64,000 nucleotides of DNA from Flavobacteriales bacterium (GCA_025451235.1 JANWKT010000008.1:62001-126000); one strand, 5' to 3'. Numbered from the stretch's first letter, positions 41,223 to 50,547 are shown. Program-made: numbers and translations. The notes: generated by a model from the sequence alone, not told the origin.

Positions 41223-42947
41223 ATGAGAAGAGCTTTATTCTTTTTGCTAGTTCTGGGCTTTGTTTCACAGGTAAATGCACAGGTGATATTTTATGTGGAA
41301 ACGCCTCCACCCTTAGTTGGAAATTATGAAATGACCTGGGCAGATCCAGGTGGTGGTTGGGGTACTCCCGATTTAAATAATCCGGCTAATTCAGTTCTTG
41401 ATACATTGGTTTTTGCAGACGATGGAACCACCGGAGATTCATTGGCATGTAATGCCTTGATCAACGGGGCTCAAGTTTCAGGGCAGATAGCAGTGCTGTA
41501 TCGTGGAACTTGTGAATTCGGCGTAAAAGCATTGAATGCACAAAATGCAGGTGCAGTTGCCGTAGTGATCATCAACAATATTCCAGGTGCCCCGATTGCA
41601 ATGGGAGCTGGTGCACAAGGAGCCAATGTTACCATTCCTGTGGTGATGATCACGCAAGCCGATGGTGCCTTATTGAAAAACCAGATCAACGCTGGAAACG
41701 TAACAGCCTTTATAGGCTCTAAATTGGGATTCTATCCGAATGATATTGGATTGTGGCCAAGGGACTATATCCTTGCTCCAGCTACTTCCAATCCGCATAG
41801 GACAAGTGAAAATTCATCAGAATTCAGTGCAGTTGTTGGAGCTTGGGTGTTTAACTATGGTCAGAATACTCAAACCAATGTTAGGCTGAATGGAAACATC
41901 ACTTATATGGGAGGATCTGTTTATGCCAATTCTTCAACACCGGTTACCATTCTTCCAGGAGATAGTCTATGGGTACAATTACCCACCTTTAGCATGGCCA
42001 CTTATAATGCCGGGTTGTATAAATTTACTTATACCACTACTTGCGATTCAGTGGATGATTTCCCGGCAGATAATAAAAGAAGAGCTGACTTTACGATCAG
42101 TGATACCATGTTCTCTTATGCCGCTATTGATACCAACACTTTGATGACCATTACCAATGCAAGTTATCGTCCAGGTGGAAGTACCGGTGAATTTGAGGCT
42201 TGTATCAACTTCCGTGATTCATTGGCCAACAGATTAGCTGTTGACGGATTATATTTTAGTGCAACCACTGCAACCACCGACTCGTTAGATGGAATTTATG
42301 TTGAGACCATTTTATACGAGTGGAATGATGTATTCGTAGACGTATTGGATGCCGGTATTGCGCTTGATAACCTGAACCCGGTAGTTTATGGAGGATATAC
42401 CTATGCTTCCGATTTACAGAACCAAATTGTGTATGCACCTTTCTCCAGTCCTTATATATTAAATAATAATCAGCGGTATTTATTCTGTGTAAAATCGTTT
42501 GAAGCCTTTATTTATTTAGGATTTGGAACCAGCACCGATTATGATGAGCATCTGAACCAATATTTGCAACCTATTTCGCCTATCAGTGATAACGGTACCT
42601 GGTATTGGGCAGGTTTTGGAACCGATGTGGTTCCTTCTATCGGTGTAAAAATGTTTGACCAAAACTGGTTAGGTGAAGAGCCTGTGACAACCATTTCAGG
42701 TGGTGCACCAGCCTATCCAAATCCAGCGACCAACATGGTATACATTCCATTGAATGATATTACCGGTACATTGGAAATTGCAATTTATGATATGAACGGA
42801 AAAATGCTTAAATCTGAAGTGCGTGAAATCACCACTCCAGGAGCACTTCCTGTAAATATCGAAGGAGTTAGCAACGGACAATATATCATCAAACTAATAT
42901 CACCAGCTGGTCAAACTCAATCTTTCAAAATCTTGATCAATCGTTAA
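41223..42947 (+). CDS. Secreted T9SS cargo protein with PA domain
   Basis: 574 residues from the ATG of 'MRRALFFLLVLGFVSQVNAQ', a signal peptide. A TTG nine bases upstream is unnecessary. A protease-associated (PA) domain is at about 55-165 ('GQIAVLYRGTCEFGVKALNA', 'GAVAVVIINNIPG', 'VTIPVVMITQADG'). No peptidase catalytic motif follows, so it is not obviously an enzyme. The C-terminal sorting domain contains 'AYPNPATNMVYIPLND' and ends in 'QSFKILINR'. A terminator follows. Confidence 0.88.
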   Translation: MRRALFFLLVLGFVSQVNAQVIFYVETPPPLVGNYEMTWADPGGGWGTPDLNNPANSVLDTLVFADDGTTGDSLACNALINGAQVSGQIAVLYRGTCEFGVKALNAQNAGAVAVVIINNIPGAPIAMGAGAQGANVTIPVVMITQADGALLKNQINAGNVTAFIGSKLGFYPNDIGLWPRDYILAPATSNPHRTSENSSEFSAVVGAWVFNYGQNTQTNVRLNGNITYMGGSVYANSSTPVTILPGDSLWVQLPTFSMATYNAGLYKFTYTTTCDSVDDFPADNKRRADFTISDTMFSYAAIDTNTLMTITNASYRPGGSTGEFEACINFRDSLANRLAVDGLYFSATTATTDSLDGIYVETILYEWNDVFVDVLDAGIALDNLNPVVYGGYTYASDLQNQIVYAPFSSPYILNNNQRYLFCVKSFEAFIYLGFGTSTDYDEHLNQYLQPISPISDNGTWYWAGFGTDVVPSIGVKMFDQNWLGEEPVTTISGGAPAYPNPATNMVYIPLNDITGTLEIAIYDMNGKMLKSEVREITTPGALPVNIEGVSNGQYIIKLISPAGQTQSFKILINR

Positions 42948-42963
42948 TAGAAATCTATTTTCT

Positions 42964-42993
42964 AAAAAAAGCCCCTGTTAATGGGGCTTTTTT
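42964..42993 (+). terminator. Terminator after the PA-domain protein
   Basis: AAAAAAAGCCCC / GGGGCTTTTTTT stem around 'tgttaat', with a long U-run. Confidence 0.9.
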
Positions 42994-43058
42994 TATGCTT
43001 TTTTTGATTCAACGCAATATTCGTCTAATTTTTTTAGTTTTGTAAAACAAACATACAT

Positions 43059-43940
43059 ATGATGAAAGCACTCAAGTATTTCTCACTATTGGCTGTTGTT
43101 GCCGTTGCACTTACTTCTTGTGAGCCAACACCTGCACCGCCCAGATTGGTTTTTAAATTCAAGTTCGACAGTACCCAGGCAAGATTGGATAATTTAGGAA
43201 ATCCGGCCTCCATGCCTGCTAATCATAGAGGGCAGCACCCACAGTTCAATGTAATGAGTGCCCATTATATTGAGTTAGCTCCAAACGCTTTAACTGCTTT
43301 GGGAACCGGAGAAGTACTTTTTTTAGCCCCGCAAACTGCCACTCCGGCCATTATTTTTGACCAGAATACCAAAGCCGGGAATAACCAGGAGTTCTTTTCC
43401 ATCCCTATTTCGGATGTTACCCCAGGAACTTATGATTGGTTAAGGGTTTCACTGGCTTACCAAAACTATGATATTACTTATAGAGTGGGGCCTCCAGCTG
43501 TGCCTTCTACTTATGATGGTACTGGAACCATTGCTTCTTTTATTGGCTATAGAACCTATTTAACCTCATATAATATCAATACCCAGTCGGTAACGGTAAA
43601 CGGAGACGTTTTGCAAGGGTATTGGGGATTTGAGACTACCATTCCATTTTATGGGGTATATTCGGTAACAGGTCAGGCACCTCCGGGAGCTACCACCGTT
43701 CCAAATCCTTTATTTGCTACTTCACCCATACCGGCCGGTTCATGTATAGTAACTGCGTCATTTACCTCACCTTTAACAATTACAGGAAATGAGACCCAGG
43801 ATGTGGTGATTGAAGTTTCCTTATCCATCAATAATAGTTTTGAATGGATTGAATCAGGTTCAAATAATTTATATGAGCCATTAAATGGTGATACAGTGAT
43901 CGACATGGGAGTAAGAGGAATGATCCCAACCGTTCAATAA
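43059..43940 (+). CDS. MbnP-like secreted lipoprotein
   Basis: 293 residues with a lipoprotein signal ('LAVVAVALTSCEPTP'). The mature domain starts 'RLVFKFKFDSTQARLDNLGN' and resembles the start of MbnP-family copper-site proteins ('FxFxFDxxQxRLxNxG'). Near 'AHYIELAPNALTALGTGEVL' and 'FFSIPISDVTPGTYDWLRVS' the pattern continues. Characterised MbnP proteins bind copper; Trp/His ligands are not certain here. A -7 box (TAGTTTTG, 43035-43042) lies upstream. Start could be either of two adjacent ATGs. Confidence 0.7.
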   Translation: MMKALKYFSLLAVVAVALTSCEPTPAPPRLVFKFKFDSTQARLDNLGNPASMPANHRGQHPQFNVMSAHYIELAPNALTALGTGEVLFLAPQTATPAIIFDQNTKAGNNQEFFSIPISDVTPGTYDWLRVSLAYQNYDITYRVGPPAVPSTYDGTGTIASFIGYRTYLTSYNINTQSVTVNGDVLQGYWGFETTIPFYGVYSVTGQAPPGATTVPNPLFATSPIPAGSCIVTASFTSPLTITGNETQDVVIEVSLSINNSFEWIESGSNNLYEPLNGDTVIDMGVRGMIPTVQ

Positions 43941-43966
43941 AACATTCAACTTTTTAACCATTAATC

Positions 43967-44000
43967 GCCCCCTGATTGTAACATCAGGGGGCTTTTTTTT
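43967..44000 (+). terminator. Terminator after the MbnP-like gene
   Basis: GCCCCCTGAT / ATCAGGGGGC (43967-43976 / 43983-43992) followed by TTTTTTTT. Confidence 0.92.
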
Positions 44001-44059
44001 GAACCCTTTTCTTCTTGCTGTGTATTCATAAAGGTTGTTAATACAAACTGGTACCATTA

Positions 44060-44090
44060 TTGTATTCAGTATTAAAATGCACTATATTTG
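44060..44090 (+). promoter_or_regulatory. Promoter of the cupredoxin gene
   Basis: TTG (44060-44062), 20-bp spacer and TATATTTG (44083-44090) match the Bacteroidota consensus. The ATG follows 23 bp after the -7 box. Confidence 0.7.
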
Positions 44091-44112
44091 TAAGTAGCTT
44101 ATACCCTTTACT

Positions 44113-44724
44113 ATGGCAAAACGTATACTCATCGCTTTTGGCTTCTTTATTTTAAGCTTGAATGCCTTTTCAGAAGTGCATGTAATCACTGCTGTGAATG
44201 TTTCCTATGTACCTTCATTTTTACAGGTGAACTTGGGGGATACCATTATCATATCTACCACTAATTTCCATAGCACCCAGCAGGTATCCCAGGCAACCTG
44301 GAATGCAAATGATACCACCTTACTTCCTGGCGGTCTGGACGGTCCTCCCGGCGGGTTTACCTTCGTCGCTACTACCTTGGGGGATATTTATTACGTATGT
44401 GTAGAACATGTACAAGACGACCAAATGAAAGGGATGATCAAGGTGAGCCAATTGGGGATTGATGAAAATAAGGCGTTTAATATGCAGATCCTACAGTCTA
44501 CTTCTGAGCAATATGTTAAATTGATTGTGAATGGAGGATTGCCTGGGCAGCTACATGTGGAAATGCTGAATCTAAGCGGCCAGGTAGTAAAAACGGTGCA
44601 AATGGACCTTACAGGCGAGGAAACCTCGGCCATCATTCAGGTAGGGGATATGCCCAGGGGAGTCTATATGATCCGCTGGTCCTACGGCAACATCAATAAG
44701 GCAAAAAAGATCATTTTGCAGTAA
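44113..44724 (+). CDS. Cupredoxin (plastocyanin/azurin-like) T9SS cargo protein
   Basis: 203 residues. Signal peptide 'MAKRILIAFGFFILSLNAFS', then a cupredoxin fold at about residues 20-115. Candidate type 1 copper ligands are His in 'STTNFHSTQQVSQATW' and the Cys-His-Met set in 'YYVCVEHVQDDQMKGMIKV'. The C-terminal ~80 residues are a sorting domain ending 'NKAKKIILQ', although the usual 'YPNP' start is replaced by 'NMQILQSTSEQYVKLIV'. Its position directly after the MbnP-like gene hints at surface copper handling or electron transfer. This link is inference. Confidence 0.85.
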   Translation: MAKRILIAFGFFILSLNAFSEVHVITAVNVSYVPSFLQVNLGDTIIISTTNFHSTQQVSQATWNANDTTLLPGGLDGPPGGFTFVATTLGDIYYVCVEHVQDDQMKGMIKVSQLGIDENKAFNMQILQSTSEQYVKLIVNGGLPGQLHVEMLNLSGQVVKTVQMDLTGEETSAIIQVGDMPRGVYMIRWSYGNINKAKKIILQ

Positions 44725-44727
44725 TTT

Positions 44728-44759
44728 TTTGCGGATTACCTATTTAATTCCTACATTTG
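44728..44759 (+). promoter_or_regulatory. Promoter of rpmG operon
   Basis: TTTG (44728-44731), 20-bp spacer and TACATTTG (44752-44759), an exact match to TTTG-N20-TAnnTTTG. It directly follows the cupredoxin stop codon. Confidence 0.75.
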
Positions 44760-44804
44760 CCACCCCGATTGATTGGGGGAATGAAATTTTAAAGATTTTA
44801 CGAA

Positions 44805-44987
44805 ATGGCTAAGAAAGGTAACAGAGTACAGGTTATTTTGGAATGCACTGAGCATAAAAACAGTGGTGTGCCAGGTACTTCGAGGTATATTACCACCAAG
44901 AACAAAAAAAACACCACAGAAAGGATTGAATTGAAAAAATTCAACCGCATCCTTAAGAAAGTAACCGTTCATAAAGAAATTAAATAA
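44805..44987 (+). CDS. rpmG: 50S ribosomal protein L33
   Basis: 60 residues, '[20 protein letters not shown]' and '[20 protein letters not shown]' are L33. It lacks the C..C zinc pair found in some L33 forms (only one Cys, in 'LECTEH'), i.e. the zinc-independent version. The L28 gene rpmB, often next to it in Bacteroidota, is absent here. It heads a core operon with DUF4295 and ftsY. Confidence 0.96.
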   Translation: MAKKGNRVQVILECTEHKNSGVPGTSRYITTKNKKNTTERIELKKFNRILKKVTVHKEIK

Positions 44988-44995
44988 AATAAGTC

Positions 44996-45151
44996 ATGGC
45001 TAAGAAGACCGTTGCAACACTTCGTACAGGACAGGGTAAAGATTTTACCAAAGTGATTAAAATGGTGAAGTCTCCAAAATCAGGAGCATACCAGTTTAAA
45101 GAAGAAATTGTACATAAAGATCATATTAAAGATTTTTTTGCTAGTAAGTAA
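44996..45151 (+). CDS. DUF4295 family small protein (51 aa)
   Basis: Reading from the ATG at 44996 gives 'MAKKTVATLRTGQGKDFTKV' continuing to '...DHIKDFFASK', 51 residues and basic. It lies 8 bp after rpmG and before ftsY, its usual Bacteroidota position. Probably ribosome-associated, though I know no demonstrated function. Confidence 0.88.
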   Translation: MAKKTVATLRTGQGKDFTKVIKMVKSPKSGAYQFKEEIVHKDHIKDFFASK

Positions 45152-45174
45152 TTCTTGCAAATACTGTATTTTTG

Positions 45175-45206
45175 AGAGCTTCTTCTGTTGGGGAAGCTCT
45201 TTTGTT
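45175..45206 (+). terminator. Attenuator/terminator before ftsY
   Basis: AGAGCTTC (45175-45182) / GAAGCTCT (45193-45200), followed by TTTTGTTTTT. It would separate the L33-DUF4295 transcript from ftsY. Immediately before it, TATTTTTG (45167-45174) resembles a -7 box for ftsY. Confidence 0.7.
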
Positions 45207-45226
45207 TTTAAATAACTTGGGTTCAC

Positions 45227-46180
45227 ATGGCATTATTTGGCTTATTCAATAAAGAAAAGAAACAAGCATTAGATGAAGGACTTTCGAAGACCAAGGAAAG
45301 CCTCTTTGGTAAATTAAAGAGAGCTGTTGTAGGCAAGTCGAGGGTTGATGAAGATGTATTGGATGAACTGGAACAAATCCTGATCAGTTCGGATGTGGGG
45401 GTGGCTACTACGGTTAAAATTATCGAGAGAATTGAAAAACGTGCTTCAAAAGACAAGTATGTGAATACGGATGAGTTGAACACCCTTTTAAAGGACGAAA
45501 TAGCTTCCCTGCTTTCGGAAAATAGGATTGATGATGGCTATTCCAATTTTGATCTGCCTGCAAGCCAGAAGCCCTATGTGATCATGGTAGTGGGGGTAAA
45601 TGGGGTGGGCAAAACCACCACCATAGGTAAATTGTCACATCAGTTTAAAAAAGCTGGAAAATCTGTTGTGTTGGGAGCTGCGGATACCTTTAGGGCGGCC
45701 GCAGTAGAGCAGTTAAAGATATGGAGTGAAAGAGTGGGAGTAGATATTGTGGAAAAAGGCATGAATGCAGATCCGGGATCCGTTGCTTTTGATACACTCA
45801 ATTCAGCGGTGGCAAAAGGAGCAGATGTGGTGATCATTGATACCGCCGGGAGGTTGCATAATAAGATCAACCTGATGAATGAGCTAACTAAAATACGAAA
45901 TGTAATGAAAAAGGTGATCCCAGATGCACCGCATGAAGTATTGCTCGTGTTGGACGGTTCTACAGGCCAGAATGCTTTTGAGCAAGCCAAACAATTTACA
46001 GCTGCAACCGATGTTACCGCATTAGCCATTACTAAATTGGATGGAACTGCCAAAGGAGGAGTAGTGATTGGGATCTCTGACCAGTTTAAAATACCGGTGA
46101 AATACATAGGTGTAGGCGAAAAAATGGAAGACCTGCAGGTATTCGATAAAAAAGAATTTGTTGATTCCCTTTTTACCTGA
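45227..46180 (+). CDS. ftsY: Signal recognition particle receptor FtsY
   Basis: 317 residues. The N-terminal helical N domain is followed by the GTPase G domain: G1 'GVNGVGKTTTIGKLSHQFKK' (~residue 125), 'GAADTFRAAAVEQLKIW', G3 'VIIDTAGRLHNKINLMNE' and G4 'ITKLDGTAKGGVVIGIS'. The acidic A domain of E. coli FtsY is missing, as usual in Bacteroidota. It docks SRP-ribosome complexes at the membrane. Confidence 0.97.
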   Translation: MALFGLFNKEKKQALDEGLSKTKESLFGKLKRAVVGKSRVDEDVLDELEQILISSDVGVATTVKIIERIEKRASKDKYVNTDELNTLLKDEIASLLSENRIDDGYSNFDLPASQKPYVIMVVGVNGVGKTTTIGKLSHQFKKAGKSVVLGAADTFRAAAVEQLKIWSERVGVDIVEKGMNADPGSVAFDTLNSAVAKGADVVIIDTAGRLHNKINLMNELTKIRNVMKKVIPDAPHEVLLVLDGSTGQNAFEQAKQFTAATDVTALAITKLDGTAKGGVVIGISDQFKIPVKYIGVGEKMEDLQVFDKKEFVDSLFT

Positions 46181-46185
46181 TTATT

Positions 46186-47499
46186 TTGAAGACGAAGACT
46201 CTTAAAAAAAATAAAATAAATGTAGTAACCTTGGGTTGCTCCAAAAATATTTACGATTCCGAGGTATTGCTTGGACAACTCAAAGCAAATAACATCGAAG
46301 CAGTTCATGAATCCACCCTGGAGGATTTTAATATTGTGGTGATCAACACTTGTGGATTTATTGAAAATGCCAAACAGGAAAGTATTGACACCATTCTACA
46401 ATACGTAGATGCCAAACAACAGGGATTGGTAGACAAAGTATATGTTACAGGCTGCTTAAGTGAACGTTATAAGCCTGATTTGGAAAAAGAAATCCCCGAT
46501 GTGGATGCCTATTTTGGTACCCGTGACCTGCCTCGATTGCTCAAAACATTAAAAGCGGATTATAAGCATGAACTGATAGGTGAAAGATTATTGACCACCC
46601 CATCACATTTTGCCTATTTTAAAATTTCAGAAGGTTGCGACCGACCTTGCTCCTTTTGTGCCATTCCATTGATGCGTGGAAAGCATATTTCCACACCCAT
46701 TGAACAATTGGTAAAAAACGCAGAAAATCTGGCCAGGCAAGGCACCAAGGAATTATTGTTGATTGCCCAGGACTCTACTTATTATGGATTGGATATTTAC
46801 AAGGAAAGAAGATTGGCAGAGTTGATGGAGGCACTGAGCAAGGTGGAGGGGATTGATTGGATCAGACTACATTATGCATTTCCGAGTGGATTTCCGGAGA
46901 ATATACTGGAAGTAATTGCCGGTAATGAAAAAGTATGTAAGTATATAGATATCCCATTGCAACATATCAGCGATCCTTTGCTGAAATCAATGAAGCGGGG
47001 TACCACCAGGCAAAAAACCTATGATCTTCTGGAAAAATTCCGAGCAAAAGTTCCCGGGATTGCTATACGTTCAACCTTGATCACCGGTTATCCGGGTGAA
47101 ACCGAAAAGGAGCATGAAGAAATGATCCAGTTTATCAAGGACATTCAGTTCGATAGATTGGGTGTGTTCACTTATTCACACGAAGAGAATACCGGGGCTT
47201 ATGAGTTGGAGGATAATGTTCCTACAGAGGTTAAACAGGCCCGGGCTTCTGAACTCATGGAAATACAACAGGGCATTTCCTATGAACTGAACCAGAAAAA
47301 GGTGGGAAGATCTTTTAAAGTATTGTTTGATAAAGCAGAAAATGGTTATTTCATCGGAAGAACTGAATTTGACTCACCGGAAGTAGATAATGAAGTGGTA
47401 GTGGATGCTAAAACTAACTTTGTAAGAATAGGAGACTTCGCCCAGGTAAAAATTGAATCGGCCCAGGAATTTGATCTTTTTGGAAATGTAATTAAATAA
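46186..47499 (+). CDS. rimO: Ribosomal protein S12 methylthiotransferase RimO
   Basis: 437 residues. 'VVTLGCSKNIYDSE' and 'VVINTCGFIENAKQESIDTI' form the N-terminal UPF0004 cluster-binding domain, 'VTGCLSERYKP' gives its third Cys. The radical-SAM motif CxxxCxxC is in 'SEGCDRPCSFCAIPLMRGKH' (~residue 150). A TRAM domain ends the protein. It adds a methylthio group to Asp of S12. The only start fitting the conserved N-terminus is TTG at 46186, 5 bp after the ftsY stop. Confidence 0.96.
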   Translation: MKTKTLKKNKINVVTLGCSKNIYDSEVLLGQLKANNIEAVHESTLEDFNIVVINTCGFIENAKQESIDTILQYVDAKQQGLVDKVYVTGCLSERYKPDLEKEIPDVDAYFGTRDLPRLLKTLKADYKHELIGERLLTTPSHFAYFKISEGCDRPCSFCAIPLMRGKHISTPIEQLVKNAENLARQGTKELLLIAQDSTYYGLDIYKERRLAELMEALSKVEGIDWIRLHYAFPSGFPENILEVIAGNEKVCKYIDIPLQHISDPLLKSMKRGTTRQKTYDLLEKFRAKVPGIAIRSTLITGYPGETEKEHEEMIQFIKDIQFDRLGVFTYSHEENTGAYELEDNVPTEVKQARASELMEIQQGISYELNQKKVGRSFKVLFDKAENGYFIGRTEFDSPEVDNEVVVDAKTNFVRIGDFAQVKIESAQEFDLFGNVIK

Positions 47500-47501
47500 T
47501 A

Positions 47502-49097
47502 TTGGAGCTTTTACAACATATTACTTTAACAACTGCGGGTATTGGTGATCCATTGGTGCATGATTACCTGTCAGGAAGTGATCAGGTGAAGAAATTATAT
47601 ACCTTCTCTCCAGATATTGATGGGTTAAAACGAGCTGTTGAAGAACGCAAAAACTATTCGACCGACCGAAAACTTCTATATAAAGTCTTGCACCAACAGC
47701 ATGCAAAATCGTACTTATCCGACCCACTTCGTACCAATATCGAATTGCTCTTACAGGAAAATACCTTTACAGTGACCACCGGTCATCAGCTCAATTTATT
47801 TACCGGTCCACTTTATTTTATCTATAAAATTGCTTCAGTTATTTCGTTGGCCAAACAATTGCAGGATGCCATTCCTGGATATAATTTTGTTCCGGTTTAT
47901 TGGATGAACTCCGAGGACCACGATTTTGCGGAGATCAACCATTTCTTTTTGAAGGGTGAAAAATTTGAATGGAAGGTAGGGCCTGAGAAATTTGGTCCTG
48001 TTGGAAAAATGAATCTGGAGGGGATTGAAGGGTTAATGAATGGTATCAAACAAAAGTGGGCTGAATCTTATGCGTCAGATCCTGCGTTTGAATTTATCAT
48101 TCATACCTATACTCAATCGGGGAATTTGGCGGAGGCACACAGAGAAATCGTGAACAAGCTGTTTGCTGACGAAGGATTAGTGATACTCGACCAGGACGAT
48201 GAGGAGTTAAAGAAAGAGTTTTCGGAAAAGATCTCACAGGAGATATTTGGTGCATCCGCCATTGTTCACATAGAATCTACCAATACCTACCTGGAACAAC
48301 ATGGCTATAAACCCCAGGTTTTTGCAAGGGAGATCAATTATTTTTATACCGGCAGAGGGTATAGAGAAAGAATTGTGAAGGCGGGAGAGGGATATGCATT
48401 GGCGGATGGTAAAATTTCCTGGACCAAAACAGAATTGCAGAATGAACTATTGAAAAACCCGGCATATTTCAGTCCGAATGTAGTAACGAGGCCCATGTAT
48501 CAGGAGTCTGTTCTGCCTAACATTGCTTATATAGGTGGTCCGGCAGAAATAGCCTATTGGTTGCAATATAAGACCAACTTTTCTGCCAATCATATATTTT
48601 ACCCTGCTCTGATTTTAAGGGATTGTTTTTTGTTGATCCCCGAGAAAAAATTAAGAAAGGTAAAGGAGTTTGGATTGAAGGTGGACGATTTTTTCAAACC
48701 CATCGATGATATATTGAATGAATATATTAAGATCAATCACCAGGATGATATCAATGTGGAAAGTATTGAAAAGCAATTGCATCATCAATATGATCTTTTA
48801 TTGAAACGGGTCAAAGAAATAGATCCCTCGATGGAGACCATGGTAAAGGCTGCAGAACAGAAGGCTTTGAACGAGTTGGAGAAGATGGTGACCAAGATGA
48901 GGAAAGCTTTAAAGACCCGGCATGAGGCTCAATTGAATATGATCAGGAGTTTATATGCAACTATTTTCCCCGACGGTGTTTTGCAGGAAAGACATAACAA
49001 TGTATATGATCATACTACGGATATTCATTCATTTATCAAAGAAGTAATATCCTTTTCCAATTGTCTGGACCCCAGACTCAAGGTATTGCAGTATTAA
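47502..49097 (+). CDS. bshC: Bacillithiol biosynthesis cysteine-adding enzyme BshC
   Basis: 531 residues. 'TFTVTTGHQLNLFTGPLYFI' and then 'YKIASVISLAKQL' (~residues 87-110), 'FVPVYWMNSEDHDFAEINHF' and 'YIGGPAEIAYWLQYKTNF' are BshC signatures. The C-terminal part is coiled coil. It joins cysteine to glucosaminyl-malate in bacillithiol synthesis. The start is TTG, two bases after the rimO stop, so the two are co-translated. Confidence 0.94.
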   Translation: MELLQHITLTTAGIGDPLVHDYLSGSDQVKKLYTFSPDIDGLKRAVEERKNYSTDRKLLYKVLHQQHAKSYLSDPLRTNIELLLQENTFTVTTGHQLNLFTGPLYFIYKIASVISLAKQLQDAIPGYNFVPVYWMNSEDHDFAEINHFFLKGEKFEWKVGPEKFGPVGKMNLEGIEGLMNGIKQKWAESYASDPAFEFIIHTYTQSGNLAEAHREIVNKLFADEGLVILDQDDEELKKEFSEKISQEIFGASAIVHIESTNTYLEQHGYKPQVFAREINYFYTGRGYRERIVKAGEGYALADGKISWTKTELQNELLKNPAYFSPNVVTRPMYQESVLPNIAYIGGPAEIAYWLQYKTNFSANHIFYPALILRDCFLLIPEKKLRKVKEFGLKVDDFFKPIDDILNEYIKINHQDDINVESIEKQLHHQYDLLLKRVKEIDPSMETMVKAAEQKALNELEKMVTKMRKALKTRHEAQLNMIRSLYATIFPDGVLQERHNNVYDHTTDIHSFIKEVISFSNCLDPRLKVLQY

Positions 49098-49218
49098 TGA
49101 TCGACCCTGCTTCGTAGATAGATATATTTTCACTTATCTGCCCGGCCTTCAACCCGGTGGTCTACAAATTTTGCAAGTAATATAAAAATTTTGTAACACT
49201 TGACCTTGGTAACCGGTT

Positions 49219-49226
49219 TATATTTG
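49219..49226 (+). promoter_or_regulatory. -7 element of the CsbD-like gene
   Basis: TATATTTG, 33 bp before the ATG. A 'TTGAC' 14 bp upstream (49200-49204) is at the wrong distance for a -33 box. Confidence 0.45.
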
Positions 49227-49259
49227 TCGAATATCTAAAAATTATAAAACAAATAAAAA

Positions 49260-49460
49260 ATGGAACCTACATCAACGTCGGCATCACCCATTAGAAATAA
49301 TTGGGACGAGCAAAAAATCAAGCTTAAGCAAAAATTCAAGACCCTGATAGATTCGGACCTGCTTTTTGCGGAAGGCAAAAAAAATGAAATGATGGAAAAG
49401 TTGCAAGCGAAGCTGGGTAAAACAAAAGAAGAGCTGAGCATTATTATAGAAAGGCTATAA
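49260..49460 (+). CDS. CsbD-like general stress protein
   Basis: 66 residues. 'NWDEQKIKLKQKFKTLIDSD' followed by 'AEGKKNEMMEKLQAKLGKTKEEL' is a CsbD-like helical hairpin. CsbD proteins are small and stress-induced; the mechanism is unknown to me. A terminator follows. Confidence 0.82.
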   Translation: MEPTSTSASPIRNNWDEQKIKLKQKFKTLIDSDLLFAEGKKNEMMEKLQAKLGKTKEELSIIIERL

Positions 49461-49480
49461 ATTCTTTAAGCCTCCCTGAT

Positions 49481-49517
49481 AAAAACTGTCTGGATTTTAT
49501 TTCAGGCAGTTTTTTTT
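49481..49517 (+). terminator. Terminator after CsbD-like gene
   Basis: AAAAACTGTCTG / CAGGCAGTTTTT (49481-49492 / 49503-49514) with one G-U pair and a T-run. Confidence 0.85.
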
Positions 49518-49597
49518 ATCTCACCACCTGTGAATGGTGCAAGTTTTTTCAAAGGATATACAACAGTTCCCGCTCGAATAGGGGTGATCTTTGTTGT

Positions 49598-49795
49598 ATG
49601 AAAACAATAGCCTCAAATAACATTCTGACAGCCAGAAGAAATTTTAGGATTGATCCTAAAAAGCTGAAATTACTTGTTGTAAATCCGGTAAAAAGAATAG
49701 TTGCTCAATTGGGCATTCGCACCATGCTCATGATGATCTTACTTGCCTCCGGAGTTGTTGGAACCGGCGTATATGTATGGTTATCGGTGGCGTAA
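49598..49795 (+). CDS. Small single-TM protein (65 aa)
   Basis: The N-terminal half is basic ('ARRNFRIDPKKLKLLVVNP'), followed by a hydrophobic helix near the C-terminus ('TMLMMILLASGVVGTGVYVW'). No family recognised. It lies alone between a terminator and a convergent gene. Confidence 0.55.
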   Translation: MKTIASNNILTARRNFRIDPKKLKLLVVNPVKRIVAQLGIRTMLMMILLASGVVGTGVYVWLSVA

Positions 49796-49881
49796 ACCAG
49801 TATTTTTACTATAACCTTAAAATTGCGGCAGGGATCGTAGTCTCGACTCATCCTTAACGTACAGCCCGGTTTAGCAATCTA

Positions 49882-50547
49882 TCAGATACTCTCCGGCCTT
49901 CTTAATAACCTGATCGACCAGTAGATCATATTCAGGAAAACCCCCATTAAAATAGTAACGGCCCAGGTTCTGGGATGAGATGCAGGATCAATGAACCGAT
50001 CCGCCACATCTCCTAACAGGGTGACGGGCTTTCTTAATATATCCCAGCTATTCCATCTAAGGAACCTTCCTATATATATCCCAAATCCACTTACGAATAG
50101 AAGAAAAACGGAGATGATGGTGATGATTCTTTTATGGACAAAGGGGCTAAGTATTTTTTCAATATCAAATAAACTTACCAGCCCGAATAACAAGCCGGTC
50201 CAGGCAAAGGAAAGGATCAACATCAGATCATACCAAATAGGGACTTTGGTTTCCACTCTTAAATGAAAAAGATCAGTAAGTATATAAGGTGCATTGGGAA
50301 AGAAAAGGATCCAGGAAATGAATAAAGGTGGTAATATCCATTTGCTTTTTTGGAGGCGTGGCATTAACAATACTGTGCTTGTGAGTGCCCAGGGGATAAA
50401 AGCCAAAAACAAGTTCCAATTTAAAAAAAGGAATAGGGAGTGGTTGGTTTTATAGACCCTGAAAAGGGATAGGAAGAAGCAAACAAGGCTCATGATTGCC
50501 AGCAGGAAAGTGATCTTTGTCCGGGGATGAGTAATTAGTTTTTTCAT
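49882..50547 (-). CDS. DUF1361 family membrane protein
   Basis: 221 residues with six or seven helices. 'FLFLNWNLFLAFIPWAL', 'LFFPNAPYILTDLFHLR' and 'IYIGRFLRWNSWDI' are the DUF1361 signature motifs. Function not known. Confidence 0.88.
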   Translation of the reverse strand: MKKLITHPRTKITFLLAIMSLVCFFLSLFRVYKTNHSLFLFLNWNLFLAFIPWALTSTVLLMPRLQKSKWILPPLFISWILFFPNAPYILTDLFHLRVETKVPIWYDLMLILSFAWTGLLFGLVSLFDIEKILSPFVHKRIITIISVFLLFVSGFGIYIGRFLRWNSWDILRKPVTLLGDVADRFIDPASHPRTWAVTILMGVFLNMIYWSIRLLRRPESI

